NCBI GenBank assembly: GCA_965243165.1
Contig: OZ251535.1
Location: forward strand, 1,302,001-1,366,000
Direction: 5' to 3'
DNA length: 64,000 bases
DNA from: CATQHD01 sp965243165
GTDB lineage: Bacteria; Actinomycetota; Acidimicrobiia; Spongiisociales; Spongiisociaceae
Below, piece by piece: positions 52,831 through 61,897 of the stretch. A program made the translations under genes and the position numbers. Below the pieces are notes generated by a model. It ran no database searches and had not been told where the DNA came from. It was given only the letters and a program-made list of their open reading frames with translations. How positions within the stretch are numbered: position 1 is the stretch's first letter; every line of letters begins with the position of its first letter.

Positions 52831-53555
52831 GACGCCTCTGCCAGCGCTTTGGCCACCCGGCCGGCCAGCACCGCGAACTCGGGTTCGTAGCGTATCGACG
52901 GGTCTCTGGGAAACTCGTAGGGGATCTCGAACTCGGCCTCGATGCGCCCCGGACGCTTGCTCATCACCAGCAGCCGGGAGGACAGAAACACCGCTTCGTC
53001 CACGGAGTGGGTTACGAACAGGGCGGCGAAGCGCCGGTCGGCGAACAGGGACGTCAGCTCCTCGTTGAGCCTGGCCCTGCTGATCTGGTCGAGGGCGCCG
53101 AACGGCTCGTCGAACAGGAACAGGTCCGGATCGAGCAGCAGCGAACGGGCGATGCTGGTGCGCATCTTCATCCCGCCCGACAGCTCCAGCGGGTAGTGCC
53201 GGTTGAATTCCTCCAGCCCCACCAGCGCCAGCACTTCGGCGGTGCGGCTGCGGCTCTCCCGGCGGTTCATTCCGTCCAGTTCACCCAGGAACCTGACGTT
53301 CTGCTCGACCGTCCGCCAAGGCATCAGGGTGGGTTCCTGGAAGATGTAGCCGATGCTGTTGGACGAGCGTTCGACCAGGCCGGAGCTGGCCTCGATCAGG
53401 CCGGAGCTGATCTGGAGGACGGTGGACTTCCCGCAGCCGGACGGCCCCACCAAGGCCACGAACTCTCCCTTGCGGACGGCCAGGCGGACGCGGTCCAAGG
53501 CATGGGTCGAGCCGAAGGACTTCGATACCTCGTTGAAGGAGATGACCGGATCCAA
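52827..53555 (-). CDS. ABC transporter ATPase (SsuB/TauB type)
   Basis: 242 residues from TTG 53555, preferred because GAAGAGG lies about 7 nt upstream and the longer frame would run into the divergent deacetylase gene. Walker A is GPSGCGKST, the Q-loop YIFQEPTLMPW, the signature LSGGMKMRTS, Walker B LFLFDEPFGALD and the H-loop VTHSVDEA. Residue pattern and partners match the nitrate/sulfonate/NMT1 importer class. First gene of the operon running down to 47357. Confidence 0.9.
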   Translation of the reverse strand: MDPVISFNEVSKSFGSTHALDRVRLAVRKGEFVALVGPSGCGKSTVLQISSGLIEASSGLVERSSNSIGYIFQEPTLMPWRTVEQNVRFLGELDGMNRRESRSRTAEVLALVGLEEFNRHYPLELSGGMKMRTSIARSLLLDPDLFLFDEPFGALDQISRARLNEELTSLFADRRFAALFVTHSVDEAVFLSSRLLVMSKRPGRIEAEFEIPYEFPRDPSIRYEPEFAVLAGRVAKALAEAS

Positions 53556-53584
53556 GCGAACCGCCTCTTCTCTACGGCCTTCGT

Positions 53585-54739
53585 ATGAGCACCGGCTTCC
53601 TGCGGCGCGGCCCGATGATAGCAAGGGGTATTCTGCGCCCTCAGGACGGGCCTCTCGTCGATGCCGGGGCAACATTGATCGTCTATTCCCATCCCGACCA
53701 CCGCCTCCACGATCCGGTGGAGCCGCACCGTTTCGGCGGCGCGTTGCTTCCGCCCGCCGAGACCGCCTCCCGCGCCGACCGGATACTGGGCGCCCTGTCC
53801 GGCCGCGGCGGGTTCGAGGTGCGGCGCCCCGATGAGCTGGAGGAGAGAGACCTGCTGCTCGTCCACGAGGATCATTACCTGGAGTTCCTGCGCTCCGCCC
53901 ACGCCCGCTGGCGGGCGGCCGCCGGAGCTCCGGCCGAGGCCGGGGCGGTCGCGTACATCCGACCCCTTCCGGGGAGGGTTGGGCGGCGGCCCTCCCATGT
54001 GAACGCCCAGCTCGGCTTCTACTCCAACGACGTCGACCCGATCCTGGAAGGGACCTGGCGGGCGGCGAAGTCGGCGGCGGCCTGCGCCCTGGCGGCGGCC
54101 CGGGCGGTGCACGGCGGGGAAGAGGCGGTGTATGCGTTGTGCCGCCCGCCCGGCCACCACGCCGCCCCCGCTGCCTTCGGCGGTTACTGCTACCTGAACA
54201 ACACCGCCCTGGCGGCGGCCTGGCTGGCCTCCCGGGGCGCGAAGACGGCGGTCGTGGACGTGGACGCCCACCACGGCAACGGCACCCAGGCCGTGTTCTG
54301 GGAGCGGGGCGACGTGCTGACGGTTTCCATACACGGCGACCCCGAAGTCCACTACCCCTTCTTCGGCGGCTACCCGGAGGAAACCGGGGAGGGGGCCGGG
54401 TCGGGCGCCAACCTCAACCTGCCGCTGCCGACCGCAGCCGCCTGGTCCGGCTACGCCCCCGCCCTCGGCCGGGCCCTGGAAGCGGTGGACGCGTTCGGCG
54501 CCGACGCCCTGGTGGCGGCCTTGGGCGTAGACACCCACGCCGCCGACGGGGTGCTGGCCCTCGAAGACGCCGACTATCTCCCCCTGGGCCGGATGCTGCG
54601 GACCGGACTCCCCACCGTCCTCATCCAGGAAGGCGGCTACAGCCGAGGCGTCCTGGAAGCCGCGGTCCCCGCCGTCCTCTCCGCCTTCACCCGACCGTCC
54701 CGCGCCCCGGTCGAGCATCCATCGAGAAGGAGGTTTTGA
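53585..54739 (+). CDS. Histone-deacetylase/acetylpolyamine-amidohydrolase-like protein
   Basis: 384 residues; the true start could also be ATG 53615 or TTG 53675, where the family usually begins (LIVYSHPDH). The zinc/catalytic blocks are present: RPPGHHA, GGYCYLNNTALAA, VVDVDAHHGNGTQ and VALGVDTHAADGV, with GGYS near the end. Bacterial members deacetylate polyamines or other acetylated amines. Its stop overlaps the next start by one base, so it shares a transcript with the DUF1828-PPK2 gene. Confidence 0.88.
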   Translation: MSTGFLRRGPMIARGILRPQDGPLVDAGATLIVYSHPDHRLHDPVEPHRFGGALLPPAETASRADRILGALSGRGGFEVRRPDELEERDLLLVHEDHYLEFLRSAHARWRAAAGAPAEAGAVAYIRPLPGRVGRRPSHVNAQLGFYSNDVDPILEGTWRAAKSAAACALAAARAVHGGEEAVYALCRPPGHHAAPAAFGGYCYLNNTALAAAWLASRGAKTAVVDVDAHHGNGTQAVFWERGDVLTVSIHGDPEVHYPFFGGYPEETGEGAGSGANLNLPLPTAAAWSGYAPALGRALEAVDAFGADALVAALGVDTHAADGVLALEDADYLPLGRMLRTGLPTVLIQEGGYSRGVLEAAVPAVLSAFTRPSRAPVEHPSRRRF

Positions 54740-56052
54740 TGTCGATAGTGGATATCGAAAGGGATTTTCGAGACACAGTATCTCAACAGGTTCGGCTCCT
54801 GCAAGAAGGAGTGGATCGTTATCGTGTCTTTACTCCCTTTCTCTTGGACGGCGGCGATCATCTAGCCATTGTTCTCAAAAAGGACAAGGACAGCTGGATT
54901 CTATCTGACGAAGCTCACACTTTCATGCGCCTGACCTATGACATAGATGAAGCCGACCTATATAAGGGGACCCGGTATAAGATCATAACAGAGGCTTTGT
55001 CGATGTTTCATGTAGAGGATCGTGACGGAGAACTGATACTGCCTCTGAAGGAGGATGATTATGGTCATGCCCTCTTTTCATTTGTCCAAGCTTTGATAAA
55101 AATTACTAACTTGTCCTGGATATCTCGTGAATATACCGGGTCTCAATTCAAGGAGACACCGAGGTCCTGCGGGGCTGCGGCTCGCAGGGTCTCTGGTTCT
55201 GGTGTATCCTCGGCGGGTATGAGCGTCGATTTCACGGGCGGGTCGTTCGCGGCCGACTTCCGGCCGCCGGAGCGGCCCAAGCTGAAGCGCAAGATGTATG
55301 AGGAGGAGCTGGTCCGCCTGCAGGAGGAGCTGGTGCGGCTCCAGCGCTGGATCCGCCACCGGGGCTTGAAGGTGGTGGTCATCTTCGAGGGCCGGGACGC
55401 GGCGGGCAAGGGCGGGGTGATCAAGCGGATCATCGAGCGGCTGAACCCGCGCATCGTCCGGGTGGTGGCGCTGGGGACGCCCAGCGACCGGGAGAAGACC
55501 CAGTGGTGGTTCCAGCGGTACGCGGCGGCGCTTCCGGCGGCGGGCGAGATGGTGCTGTTCGACCGCAGCTGGTACAACCGGGGGGTGGTGGAGCCGGTCA
55601 TGGGGTTCTGCACCCCGGAGGAGTACCGGGAGTTCCTGCGCTCCTGCCCCGAGTTCGAACGCATGCTGGTCCGCTCGGGGATCATCCTCATCAAGTACTG
55701 GTTCTCGGTGAGCGACGCCGAGCAGGAGCGCCGTTTCCAAGCCCGCCTCAGCAACCCAGCCAAGCGCTGGAAGCTGTCGCCGGTCGACATCGAGGGCCGG
55801 TCCAAGTGGGTGGAGTTCTCCAAGGCGAAGGACACCCTGTTCGCCCACACCGACATCAAGCAGGCGCCCTGGTACGTGGTCAACGCCGACGACAAGAAGA
55901 GGGCGCGGCTGAACTGCATCTCCCACCTCTTACAGCAGATCCCCTACGAGGAGGTCCCGTGGGAGGAGGTCGACATACCCGAACGGCAGTCGGGCGGGGG
56001 TTACGTCCGCCCGCCGATCACCGACCAGACCTTCATCGAAGAGATATATTGA
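54739..56052 (+). CDS. ppk2: In-frame fusion: DUF1828 fragment + polyphosphate kinase 2
   Basis: 437 residues from ATG 54739, behind a perfect AAGGAGG. Residues 1 to about 135 are DUF1828-like (FLLDGGDHLAIVLKKD, WILSDEAHTFMRL) and AT-rich. A junction region follows (about 136-160). From ATG 55219 (residue 161) a complete GC-rich PPK2 begins: Walker A FEGRDAAGKGG, lid-like QWWFQRYAAALP, FDRSWYNRG and WKLSPVDIEGRSKW. PPK2 moves phosphate between polyphosphate and nucleotides. PPK2 may be translated on its own from 55219, the fusion then being an accident of a DUF1828 insertion. Confidence 0.82.
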   Translation: MSIVDIERDFRDTVSQQVRLLQEGVDRYRVFTPFLLDGGDHLAIVLKKDKDSWILSDEAHTFMRLTYDIDEADLYKGTRYKIITEALSMFHVEDRDGELILPLKEDDYGHALFSFVQALIKITNLSWISREYTGSQFKETPRSCGAAARRVSGSGVSSAGMSVDFTGGSFAADFRPPERPKLKRKMYEEELVRLQEELVRLQRWIRHRGLKVVVIFEGRDAAGKGGVIKRIIERLNPRIVRVVALGTPSDREKTQWWFQRYAAALPAAGEMVLFDRSWYNRGVVEPVMGFCTPEEYREFLRSCPEFERMLVRSGIILIKYWFSVSDAEQERRFQARLSNPAKRWKLSPVDIEGRSKWVEFSKAKDTLFAHTDIKQAPWYVVNADDKKRARLNCISHLLQQIPYEEVPWEEVDIPERQSGGGYVRPPITDQTFIEEIY

Positions 56053-56123
56053 CTTCGAGCCGAGAGCGTCCAAGGAGTGCTGCCCATGCCGATGCCGCCG
56101 GCCAGAGCGGGGAGGCCGGGCCG

Positions 56124-57029
56124 ATGACCACGGTCGACTGCCACCTCCACCTGACCGAATCGTCCGACCAGGCGCCCGTCTGGTGGATGGAGGAGCTGTA
56201 CCGCCCCTACGGCGGGCAGTACATATGGACCGACGGGGCGGCGATCGCGGCGATACTCGACCGGGCCGGGGTGGACGTCGGGATGGTGCAGGGCGCCGAC
56301 CTCCGGCGCACCACCCACCACCCCGGCTTTCCCGGCCGGCGCAACGTGTACGTCCCCAACGAGTACACCGCCCGCCAGGTGGCCCTTTTTCCCGACCGGC
56401 TGATCGGGGTGGCCAACATCGACCCGCTGCGGGACGTGCGGGCCGGGGTGATCGAGCAGCGGCGCTGCGCGGAGGAGTACGGGTTCCGCTCGTCGAAGTT
56501 CCTGCCCACCTATCAGAACTACTTCATCGACGATCCGGAGATCGCCCCCATGCTGGAAGGGTGTCTGGATCTCGGCATCGTTGCCCACGTCAACACCGGC
56601 TACTCGCCGATCATCACCGCCGGCCTCAAGTACGGGCACCCCGAGCGGCTGGATGCGGTCGGCGTCCGCTACCGCAGCCTGCGGGTGCTGGTCTACATCA
56701 ACTTCCCCTACGTCGACGAGGGGATCGCGGTGGTAGCCCGCCACCCCAACTTCTACGCCGACCTGGCCTATTTCATCGGCGCCGGGCCGGAGCCCCTGTT
56801 CTGGGCGCTGGACAAGCTGCGCAGCCTGGGGGCCCTCGACCGGGCGGTGTACGGGTCGGACAACAACGACAAGGACCGCACCGGGGGCGCCCAGCGGCTC
56901 GGCCCCCGCCTCTTGGCGGAGCTGAACGAGGTTGCCGGGCGGCTGGGCCGGGAGCCTTTCACCGAGGCGGACATCGAAGGTGTTTCGGGCGGCAACGCCC
57001 GCCGCCTGTACCGGCTGGATCGACCATGA
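56124..57029 (+). CDS. Amidohydrolase_2-type TIM-barrel hydrolase, copy 1
   Basis: 301 residues from ATG 56124 (GGGGAGG upstream). The metal motif HxH is VDCHLHL near the N-terminus. Other blocks are HVNTGYSPI (His ligand), HPNFYADLAYF and VYGSDNND (Asp ligand). The group includes decarboxylases and lactone or amide hydrolases. The conserved VWWMEELYRPYGG and THHPGFP shared with the next gene define a narrow subfamily I cannot name. It overlaps the next gene by 4 nt. Confidence 0.82.
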   Translation: MTTVDCHLHLTESSDQAPVWWMEELYRPYGGQYIWTDGAAIAAILDRAGVDVGMVQGADLRRTTHHPGFPGRRNVYVPNEYTARQVALFPDRLIGVANIDPLRDVRAGVIEQRRCAEEYGFRSSKFLPTYQNYFIDDPEIAPMLEGCLDLGIVAHVNTGYSPIITAGLKYGHPERLDAVGVRYRSLRVLVYINFPYVDEGIAVVARHPNFYADLAYFIGAGPEPLFWALDKLRSLGALDRAVYGSDNNDKDRTGGAQRLGPRLLAELNEVAGRLGREPFTEADIEGVSGGNARRLYRLDRP

Positions 57030-57964
57030 CGACCGTCGACGTGCTCCTCTATCTGACCGAGGCGGCCCGCCACGCCCCCGTCTGGTGGATGGAGGAGCTG
57101 TACCGGCCCTACGGCGGGGAGTACGCCTGGACGGACGGGGCGGCCCTGGTGCGGCTGTTGGACGCGGCGGGCGTCGACGTCGGCCTGGCGCACGGCTCCG
57201 ACATCCGCCGCACCACCCACCACCCCGGCTTTCCGTCCGAACACGAGGTCTACGTGCCCAACGACTACACGGCGGCCCAGTGCGCCGCCCACCCCGGGCG
57301 CCTCTACGGGGTGGTGTGCATCGATCCGCTGCGGGACGTGCAGTGGGCGGTCGAGGAGATCGACAGGTGCGTCCGCGAGCACGGGTTCCGCATGATGAAG
57401 CTCCTCCCCGCCTACCACCACCATGATCCGGGCGACCGGCGGCTGGACCCGGTCTATGAGAAATGCCTCGAGCTCGACCTGCCCGTCCACGCCCACACCG
57501 GCTTCACCCCGATCATCAACGCCCCGATCCGTCACGCCCGGCCCGTGCTGCTGGACGAGCTGGGGATCCGCTACCGGGAGCTGAAAGTGTTGGTCTATCT
57601 GGCCTTTCCCTACGAGGACGAAGGGGCGGCGGTGGTGGCCCGCCATCCCAACTTCTACGCCGACCTCTCCTACTACGCGGGCGGGACGCCGGGCGGCCTG
57701 TACCGGGTGATCCAGAAGCTGAGGAGTCTGGGCGCCCTCGACCGGGCGGTGTACGGGTCGGACAACAACGACAAGCACAAGGCGGGCCCGGGCGGGGCGG
57801 CCGCCGAGATCTTTCGCGGTGTCAACCGGGCGGCTGAGCAGGCGGGCGGACCCGGCCTCACCCCCGCCGAGCTGGAATCCATCATGGGGGGGACCGCCGC
57901 CGGACTGCTGAAGATCCCCGCCCGGCCCCCGTCCGGGGTGCCGGGGGCGCCGGCGGCCGGATGA
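57026..57964 (+). CDS. Amidohydrolase_2-type TIM-barrel protein, copy 2, HxH lost
   Basis: 312 residues. It aligns with the preceding protein end to end (VWWMEELYRPYGG, RRTTHHPGFP, HPNFYADLSYY, AVYGSDNNDK). The N-terminal metal motif reads VDVLLYL instead of VDCHLHL, so both metal His are gone. The later His (VHAHTGF) and the Asp are kept. It may be a non-catalytic partner of copy 1 in a hetero-oligomer, or use a single metal site (inference). The codon-level frame is intact over the full length, so it is not a decaying gene. Confidence 0.8.
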   Translation: MTTVDVLLYLTEAARHAPVWWMEELYRPYGGEYAWTDGAALVRLLDAAGVDVGLAHGSDIRRTTHHPGFPSEHEVYVPNDYTAAQCAAHPGRLYGVVCIDPLRDVQWAVEEIDRCVREHGFRMMKLLPAYHHHDPGDRRLDPVYEKCLELDLPVHAHTGFTPIINAPIRHARPVLLDELGIRYRELKVLVYLAFPYEDEGAAVVARHPNFYADLSYYAGGTPGGLYRVIQKLRSLGALDRAVYGSDNNDKHKAGPGGAAAEIFRGVNRAAEQAGGPGLTPAELESIMGGTAAGLLKIPARPPSGVPGAPAAG

Positions 57965-57980
57965 TTTCTTTACGGAACAG

Positions 57981-59435
57981 ATGGCAGGTTCTTCGATGAG
58001 CAGTCCGAGCCGGGAACGCGCCCGGGCGCCGCAGTGCGACTTGCTGCTCACCGGAGGATCTGTGGTGACCATCGACGACGAGCGGCGGGTGATCGAACCG
58101 GGGGCGGTGGCGGTTTCGGGCAACCGGATCGCGGCGGTGGGGGCCGCCGAAGACTTGGCCCGTTACCGGGCGGACCGCACCATCGACTGCACCGGCCATG
58201 CGGTCCTGCCGGGTTTGATCGACACCCACAACCACCTGTTCCAGGGGCTGGCCCGCGGGCTGGGCGAGGGTATGCCGCTGTGGACCTGGTTGACCGACTT
58301 CATGTGGCCGTTCTCGATCTCCATCGACCGCGCCGAGGGGCGGGCCGGGGCCCGGCTGGGGGCGGTGGAGGCCCTCAAGGCGGGAACCACCACCGTGATC
58401 GACAACCACTACGCCCCCACCGACCTTGAAACGACCCTGGCGGTGGCCGGGGCCATCGGCGAAGTGGGGCTGCGGGGCGCGGTGGCGCGGGGCATCACCG
58501 GGGAGGCCACCGCCATCGCCCGGCGCTACGGCCTGGCCGGAGAGCTGTTCCGCTACACCAACGACGAGGAGATCGAGATCACGAGGGCGGCCATCGAGGC
58601 CTATCCGGCCGGCGGGCGGGTGCAGGTGTGGCCCGCCCCCCTGAACATCATCTACAACGACCAGGACCTGGTGCGCCGCAGCGTGGCGTTGGCCCGGGAG
58701 GCGGGGGTCGGATGGCACACCCACTGCTCGGAACGGCTCGAAGACCCGCCCACCTACCTGGAGGAATACGGCGTCCGTCCGGTCGAGTGGCTCTACCGGG
58801 AGGGCCTGCTGGGGCCGGAGGGGACCATCGCCCACGGCATCTATCTGGACGACGCCGAGATAGAACATGTGGGGGAGACGGACACGGGGATCGCCTACTG
58901 TCCGATCTCCCACCAGTACATCGCCCTGGGGGTGATGAGGCTGGCCGACCTGCGGGCCTCGGGCGCGCCGGTCGGCCTCGGCACCGACGGCCCCTGCTGC
59001 AACCACCGCCAGGACCTGTTCGAGGTGATGAAGCAGGCCGTCCTGCTGCAGCGGGTCCACACCCTCGACCCCACCGCCAGCAACGGGGAAGAAGCGTTGG
59101 AGATGGCCGCGCGGGAAGGCGCCCGCTACGCCGGCGTGGACGCCGGGGTGCTGGCCCCGGGCAAGCTGGCGGACATCATCGTGGTGGACATGCGCCGCCC
59201 CCACCTCACCCCCCGCCACCGCACCGTCTCCACCCTCGTCTACTGCGCCCGGGGGTCGGACGTGGTCCATTCGATCATCGACGGGGAGCTGGTGCTGGAG
59301 AACGGCGTGTGCACCAAGGTGGACGAGGAGGAGGTCATGGCGGAGGCGCAGGCCCGGGCCGAGGAGCTGATCGACCGGGCCGGCCTGCAGGGCCTGCTCA
59401 CCCCGTGGCGGCGGTCAGATGTTGCGGATGTATGA
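57981..59435 (+). CDS. ATZ/TRZ-family amidohydrolase (8-oxoguanine-deaminase-like)
   Basis: 484 residues; ATG 57996 is an alternative start. The metal ligands are HxH in DTHNHLFQG, the His pair WHTHCSE, IAHGIYL and the Asp in GLGTDGPCCNHRQD. The C-terminus GKLADIIVVDM is typical. The family removes amino or halide groups from triazines and oxidised purines. It follows the two TIM-barrel genes by 16 nt. Its 3' end overlaps the convergent choline-sulfatase gene by 21 bp. Confidence 0.87.
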   Translation: MAGSSMSSPSRERARAPQCDLLLTGGSVVTIDDERRVIEPGAVAVSGNRIAAVGAAEDLARYRADRTIDCTGHAVLPGLIDTHNHLFQGLARGLGEGMPLWTWLTDFMWPFSISIDRAEGRAGARLGAVEALKAGTTTVIDNHYAPTDLETTLAVAGAIGEVGLRGAVARGITGEATAIARRYGLAGELFRYTNDEEIEITRAAIEAYPAGGRVQVWPAPLNIIYNDQDLVRRSVALAREAGVGWHTHCSERLEDPPTYLEEYGVRPVEWLYREGLLGPEGTIAHGIYLDDAEIEHVGETDTGIAYCPISHQYIALGVMRLADLRASGAPVGLGTDGPCCNHRQDLFEVMKQAVLLQRVHTLDPTASNGEEALEMAAREGARYAGVDAGVLAPGKLADIIVVDMRRPHLTPRHRTVSTLVYCARGSDVVHSIIDGELVLENGVCTKVDEEEVMAEAQARAEELIDRAGLQGLLTPWRRSDVADV

Positions 59436-60896
59436 GGAGGCCGATTCGTCCGGCGGCGAGTAGTCCCAGGGGGTGCGCCGGCCTGCGGTGAGCGCCTGGT
59501 GGACCATCCGCCGCTGCTTCTGGTCGGCGGCGATCTCCGCCCGCAGGGCCGCCAGGTCCCAGCGCTCCTCCGCCAGGGCCGACAGCCTTTCCGCCGCCGC
59601 GGCCGCCGAGCCGCCTGCTCCGGCGCCGATCAGGTCGGTCTGCTCTTCTGGGTCGGACGCGAGGTCGAACAGCTGGGCGGGCGACCCGAGCATCGAGATG
59701 TACTTGTACGAGCCCTCCCGGATCATCACCACCGGATCGGTCACGCCCTCGCCGAGGAACTCGCCCAGCACGGGCGGCCGGGCCGGTTCGGGTTCCCGCC
59801 GGGCCGCGGGCAGCAGGCTGCGCCCGGGGGACTCGGCGCCGTCCGGGCCGAGTCCGGCCGCTTCGACCAGGGTCGGGAGCAGGTCGATCAGGGAAACGGG
59901 GGTGCGGACCCGGCCGGCCGGGGCGCCGGCGCCGGCGGCGATCAGGGGTATCCGGGCGGAGCGCTCGAAGAAACCCATCTTGAACCACATTCCCCGCTCG
60001 CCGAGCATCTCTCCGTGGTCGGCCGCGAAGACGATCAGGGCCGGACGGCCGCCGATCCGTTCCCGGAAGGCGGACAGCACCCGCCCGATGCCGTCGTCGA
60101 GGTAGCTGATCCCTCCGTAGTAGGCGCGCCGGGCCGTCCGCACCTGGCCGGGGGTCAGTTCCAGGCCGTCGAAGCCGAAGGCCTCCCACAGCCGGCGCGA
60201 CGGTTCGTCGGCGGGGCCGCCGTCCGGCGCCGGGGAGGTTGGATCGTCGACCGCCCGCCCCTCGTAACGGTCCCAGTATTCGCGGGTGATCGTGAACGGG
60301 TCATGGGGGTGGGTGTAGGAGACGGTCAACAGGAAGGGCCGGCCGCCTCCGTCTTCCGCCTGCAGCCACCGGACGGCGCGGTGGGTGGTCTCGTCGTCGT
60401 ACCGCATCTGGAGGGTGGGCCGGGGCGCCGGCCCGGCCTCGGCGATGTCGCGGGCGGCTTGGCGGAGGTAGGCGCGCACCGGGTCGTTGCCGGGGTCGTC
60501 CCAGTCCGGCGTCCAACCGAAGTCCGCCGGATAGATGTCGGTGGTCAGCCGCTCCTCGAACCCGTGCAGCTGGTCGGGGCCGACGAAATGCATCTTGCCG
60601 GCCAGCGCCGTCCGGTATCCGCCGCGCCGGAGATGGTGGGCGAAGGTGGGAAGCGCCGGGGAGAGAGGGGAGGCGTTGTCGTAGGCGCCGATGTCCGAAG
60701 GCATCCGCCCGGTCATCATCGAGAAGCGGGACGGCGCGCAGAGCGGCGAGTTGCAGTAGGCCGCGTCGAACACCGCCCCTCCCCGGGCCAACTCCGAGAG
60801 GTTGGGCGCCAAGACCACCGGATGCCCGTACACCGGCAGGAAATGCGGCGCCAGCTGATCCGCCATCAGCAGCAGTATGTCGGGCTGCTTGGTCAC
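59415..60896 (-). CDS. betC: Choline-sulfatase
   Basis: 493 residues. The formylglycine motif is LCAPSRFSMMTGR with Cys53; the metal ligand start is DILLLMADQ and the C-terminal metal block FAADHGEMLGERGMW. The ending TPWDYSPPDESASSYIRN is the distinctive choline-sulfatase tail. It hydrolyses choline-O-sulfate to choline and sulfate, giving an osmolyte precursor and sulfur. A deleted second copy lies at 62897-63275. No betA, betB or choline transporter is in the window. Confidence 0.88.
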   Translation of the reverse strand: MTKQPDILLLMADQLAPHFLPVYGHPVVLAPNLSELARGGAVFDAAYCNSPLCAPSRFSMMTGRMPSDIGAYDNASPLSPALPTFAHHLRRGGYRTALAGKMHFVGPDQLHGFEERLTTDIYPADFGWTPDWDDPGNDPVRAYLRQAARDIAEAGPAPRPTLQMRYDDETTHRAVRWLQAEDGGGRPFLLTVSYTHPHDPFTITREYWDRYEGRAVDDPTSPAPDGGPADEPSRRLWEAFGFDGLELTPGQVRTARRAYYGGISYLDDGIGRVLSAFRERIGGRPALIVFAADHGEMLGERGMWFKMGFFERSARIPLIAAGAGAPAGRVRTPVSLIDLLPTLVEAAGLGPDGAESPGRSLLPAARREPEPARPPVLGEFLGEGVTDPVVMIREGSYKYISMLGSPAQLFDLASDPEEQTDLIGAGAGGSAAAAAERLSALAEERWDLAALRAEIAADQKQRRMVHQALTAGRRTPWDYSPPDESASSYIRNI

Positions 60897-60934
60897 AATC
60901 TCCTCCTGCCTTTATAAGAAGCCGGTTGGTGTTG

Positions 60935-61897
60935 CTATCTGGAGCGGCGGCGAGGGTTGGCGCGTATGACTTCGAACATTACTTGGCTGTCCCGTTGGAT
61001 CGGTCCTAGCAGTCGGACTGTGAGAGAAATAGGTCTATCCGATATATCCTTGATGTAATTGTTCTCGTATCCCACTGGGCCGCCTAGCAGAGAAGTGACT
61101 CCATCACAGCTTGAGCTGATACTTTCAGCTCCTATACTTGAACCAATAGACAACATAAAATCCGCTCCGTCTACATCGCTGAAGACTTTGGTCGCTACAG
61201 CTATACGAGTTTCTGTACCCACATACTTGCGCACCAATACTGCGAAGGATAGAAACACCTGTTGGCTTTGCTTTTCACGCGGCACCGTGTACCGGTGTTC
61301 GGAGAGGTTGTCCACTTGTTTGGTGTTATTGGCTTCAATTAACTGACCGTCAAGCCGTACTTGGTCAATTCTAAAAACGTTAGGATCTGTCAGGTCTAAA
61401 CCCTCATCGAACTCCCATCTGAGTTGGTAGTCTGAATCTGAATAACTAGACCAGTCAGGCGACTTGCAGGCGATGCCAATAAAACGAAGATTGGAGGGGC
61501 ATGCCGGAATTCGGTATGAGATTGTTATGAATTGGTATAGGTAATCAGAAAGTTGGTCATCAGGTTTAGGTGCTTCCAGATGACATTTCCAGCTGCGATC
61601 CTTGAGACTATGTTCAAAGGTACGAGAAACCACAGGGCGAAGAGCAGATTTTAGATTGCGTTCTACTATCCTTTCTATCCTAATCTCGTTCTCCTCAGAA
61701 GAAATCCAACCAAAGGTGATCGCAACTACGGCCGCCGAGAACAAGGCTTGACCTATAAGAGATAGTGGGCGTGCAATTGAGCTTGTATTTCCGTCAAATA
61801 CTACGAAGAGAGTTATTCCAATGACTCCCACCAATAATGACCAAATATATGCGGTCCTTATAGTGAGATATTTCTCTCTGTCCCTAAGCCCTTTCAT
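60935..61897 (-). CDS. Hypothetical membrane protein paired with a beta-lactamase-fold protein
   Basis: 320 residues, AT-rich codon use. Two hydrophobic segments (about 17-34 and 45-65) lie near the N-terminus; the rest is a soluble domain that I do not recognise, rich in beta-type patterns. Its ATG overlaps the stop of the upstream beta-lactamase-fold gene by 4 nt, so the two are coupled. The N-terminal two-TM anchor plus cytoplasmic domain layout resembles bacterial sensor or effector proteins, but no motif supports a function. Confidence 0.65.
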   Translation of the reverse strand: MKGLRDREKYLTIRTAYIWSLLVGVIGITLFVVFDGNTSSIARPLSLIGQALFSAAVVAITFGWISSEENEIRIERIVERNLKSALRPVVSRTFEHSLKDRSWKCHLEAPKPDDQLSDYLYQFITISYRIPACPSNLRFIGIACKSPDWSSYSDSDYQLRWEFDEGLDLTDPNVFRIDQVRLDGQLIEANNTKQVDNLSEHRYTVPREKQSQQVFLSFAVLVRKYVGTETRIAVATKVFSDVDGADFMLSIGSSIGAESISSSCDGVTSLLGGPVGYENNYIKDISDRPISLTVRLLGPIQRDSQVMFEVIRANPRRRSR

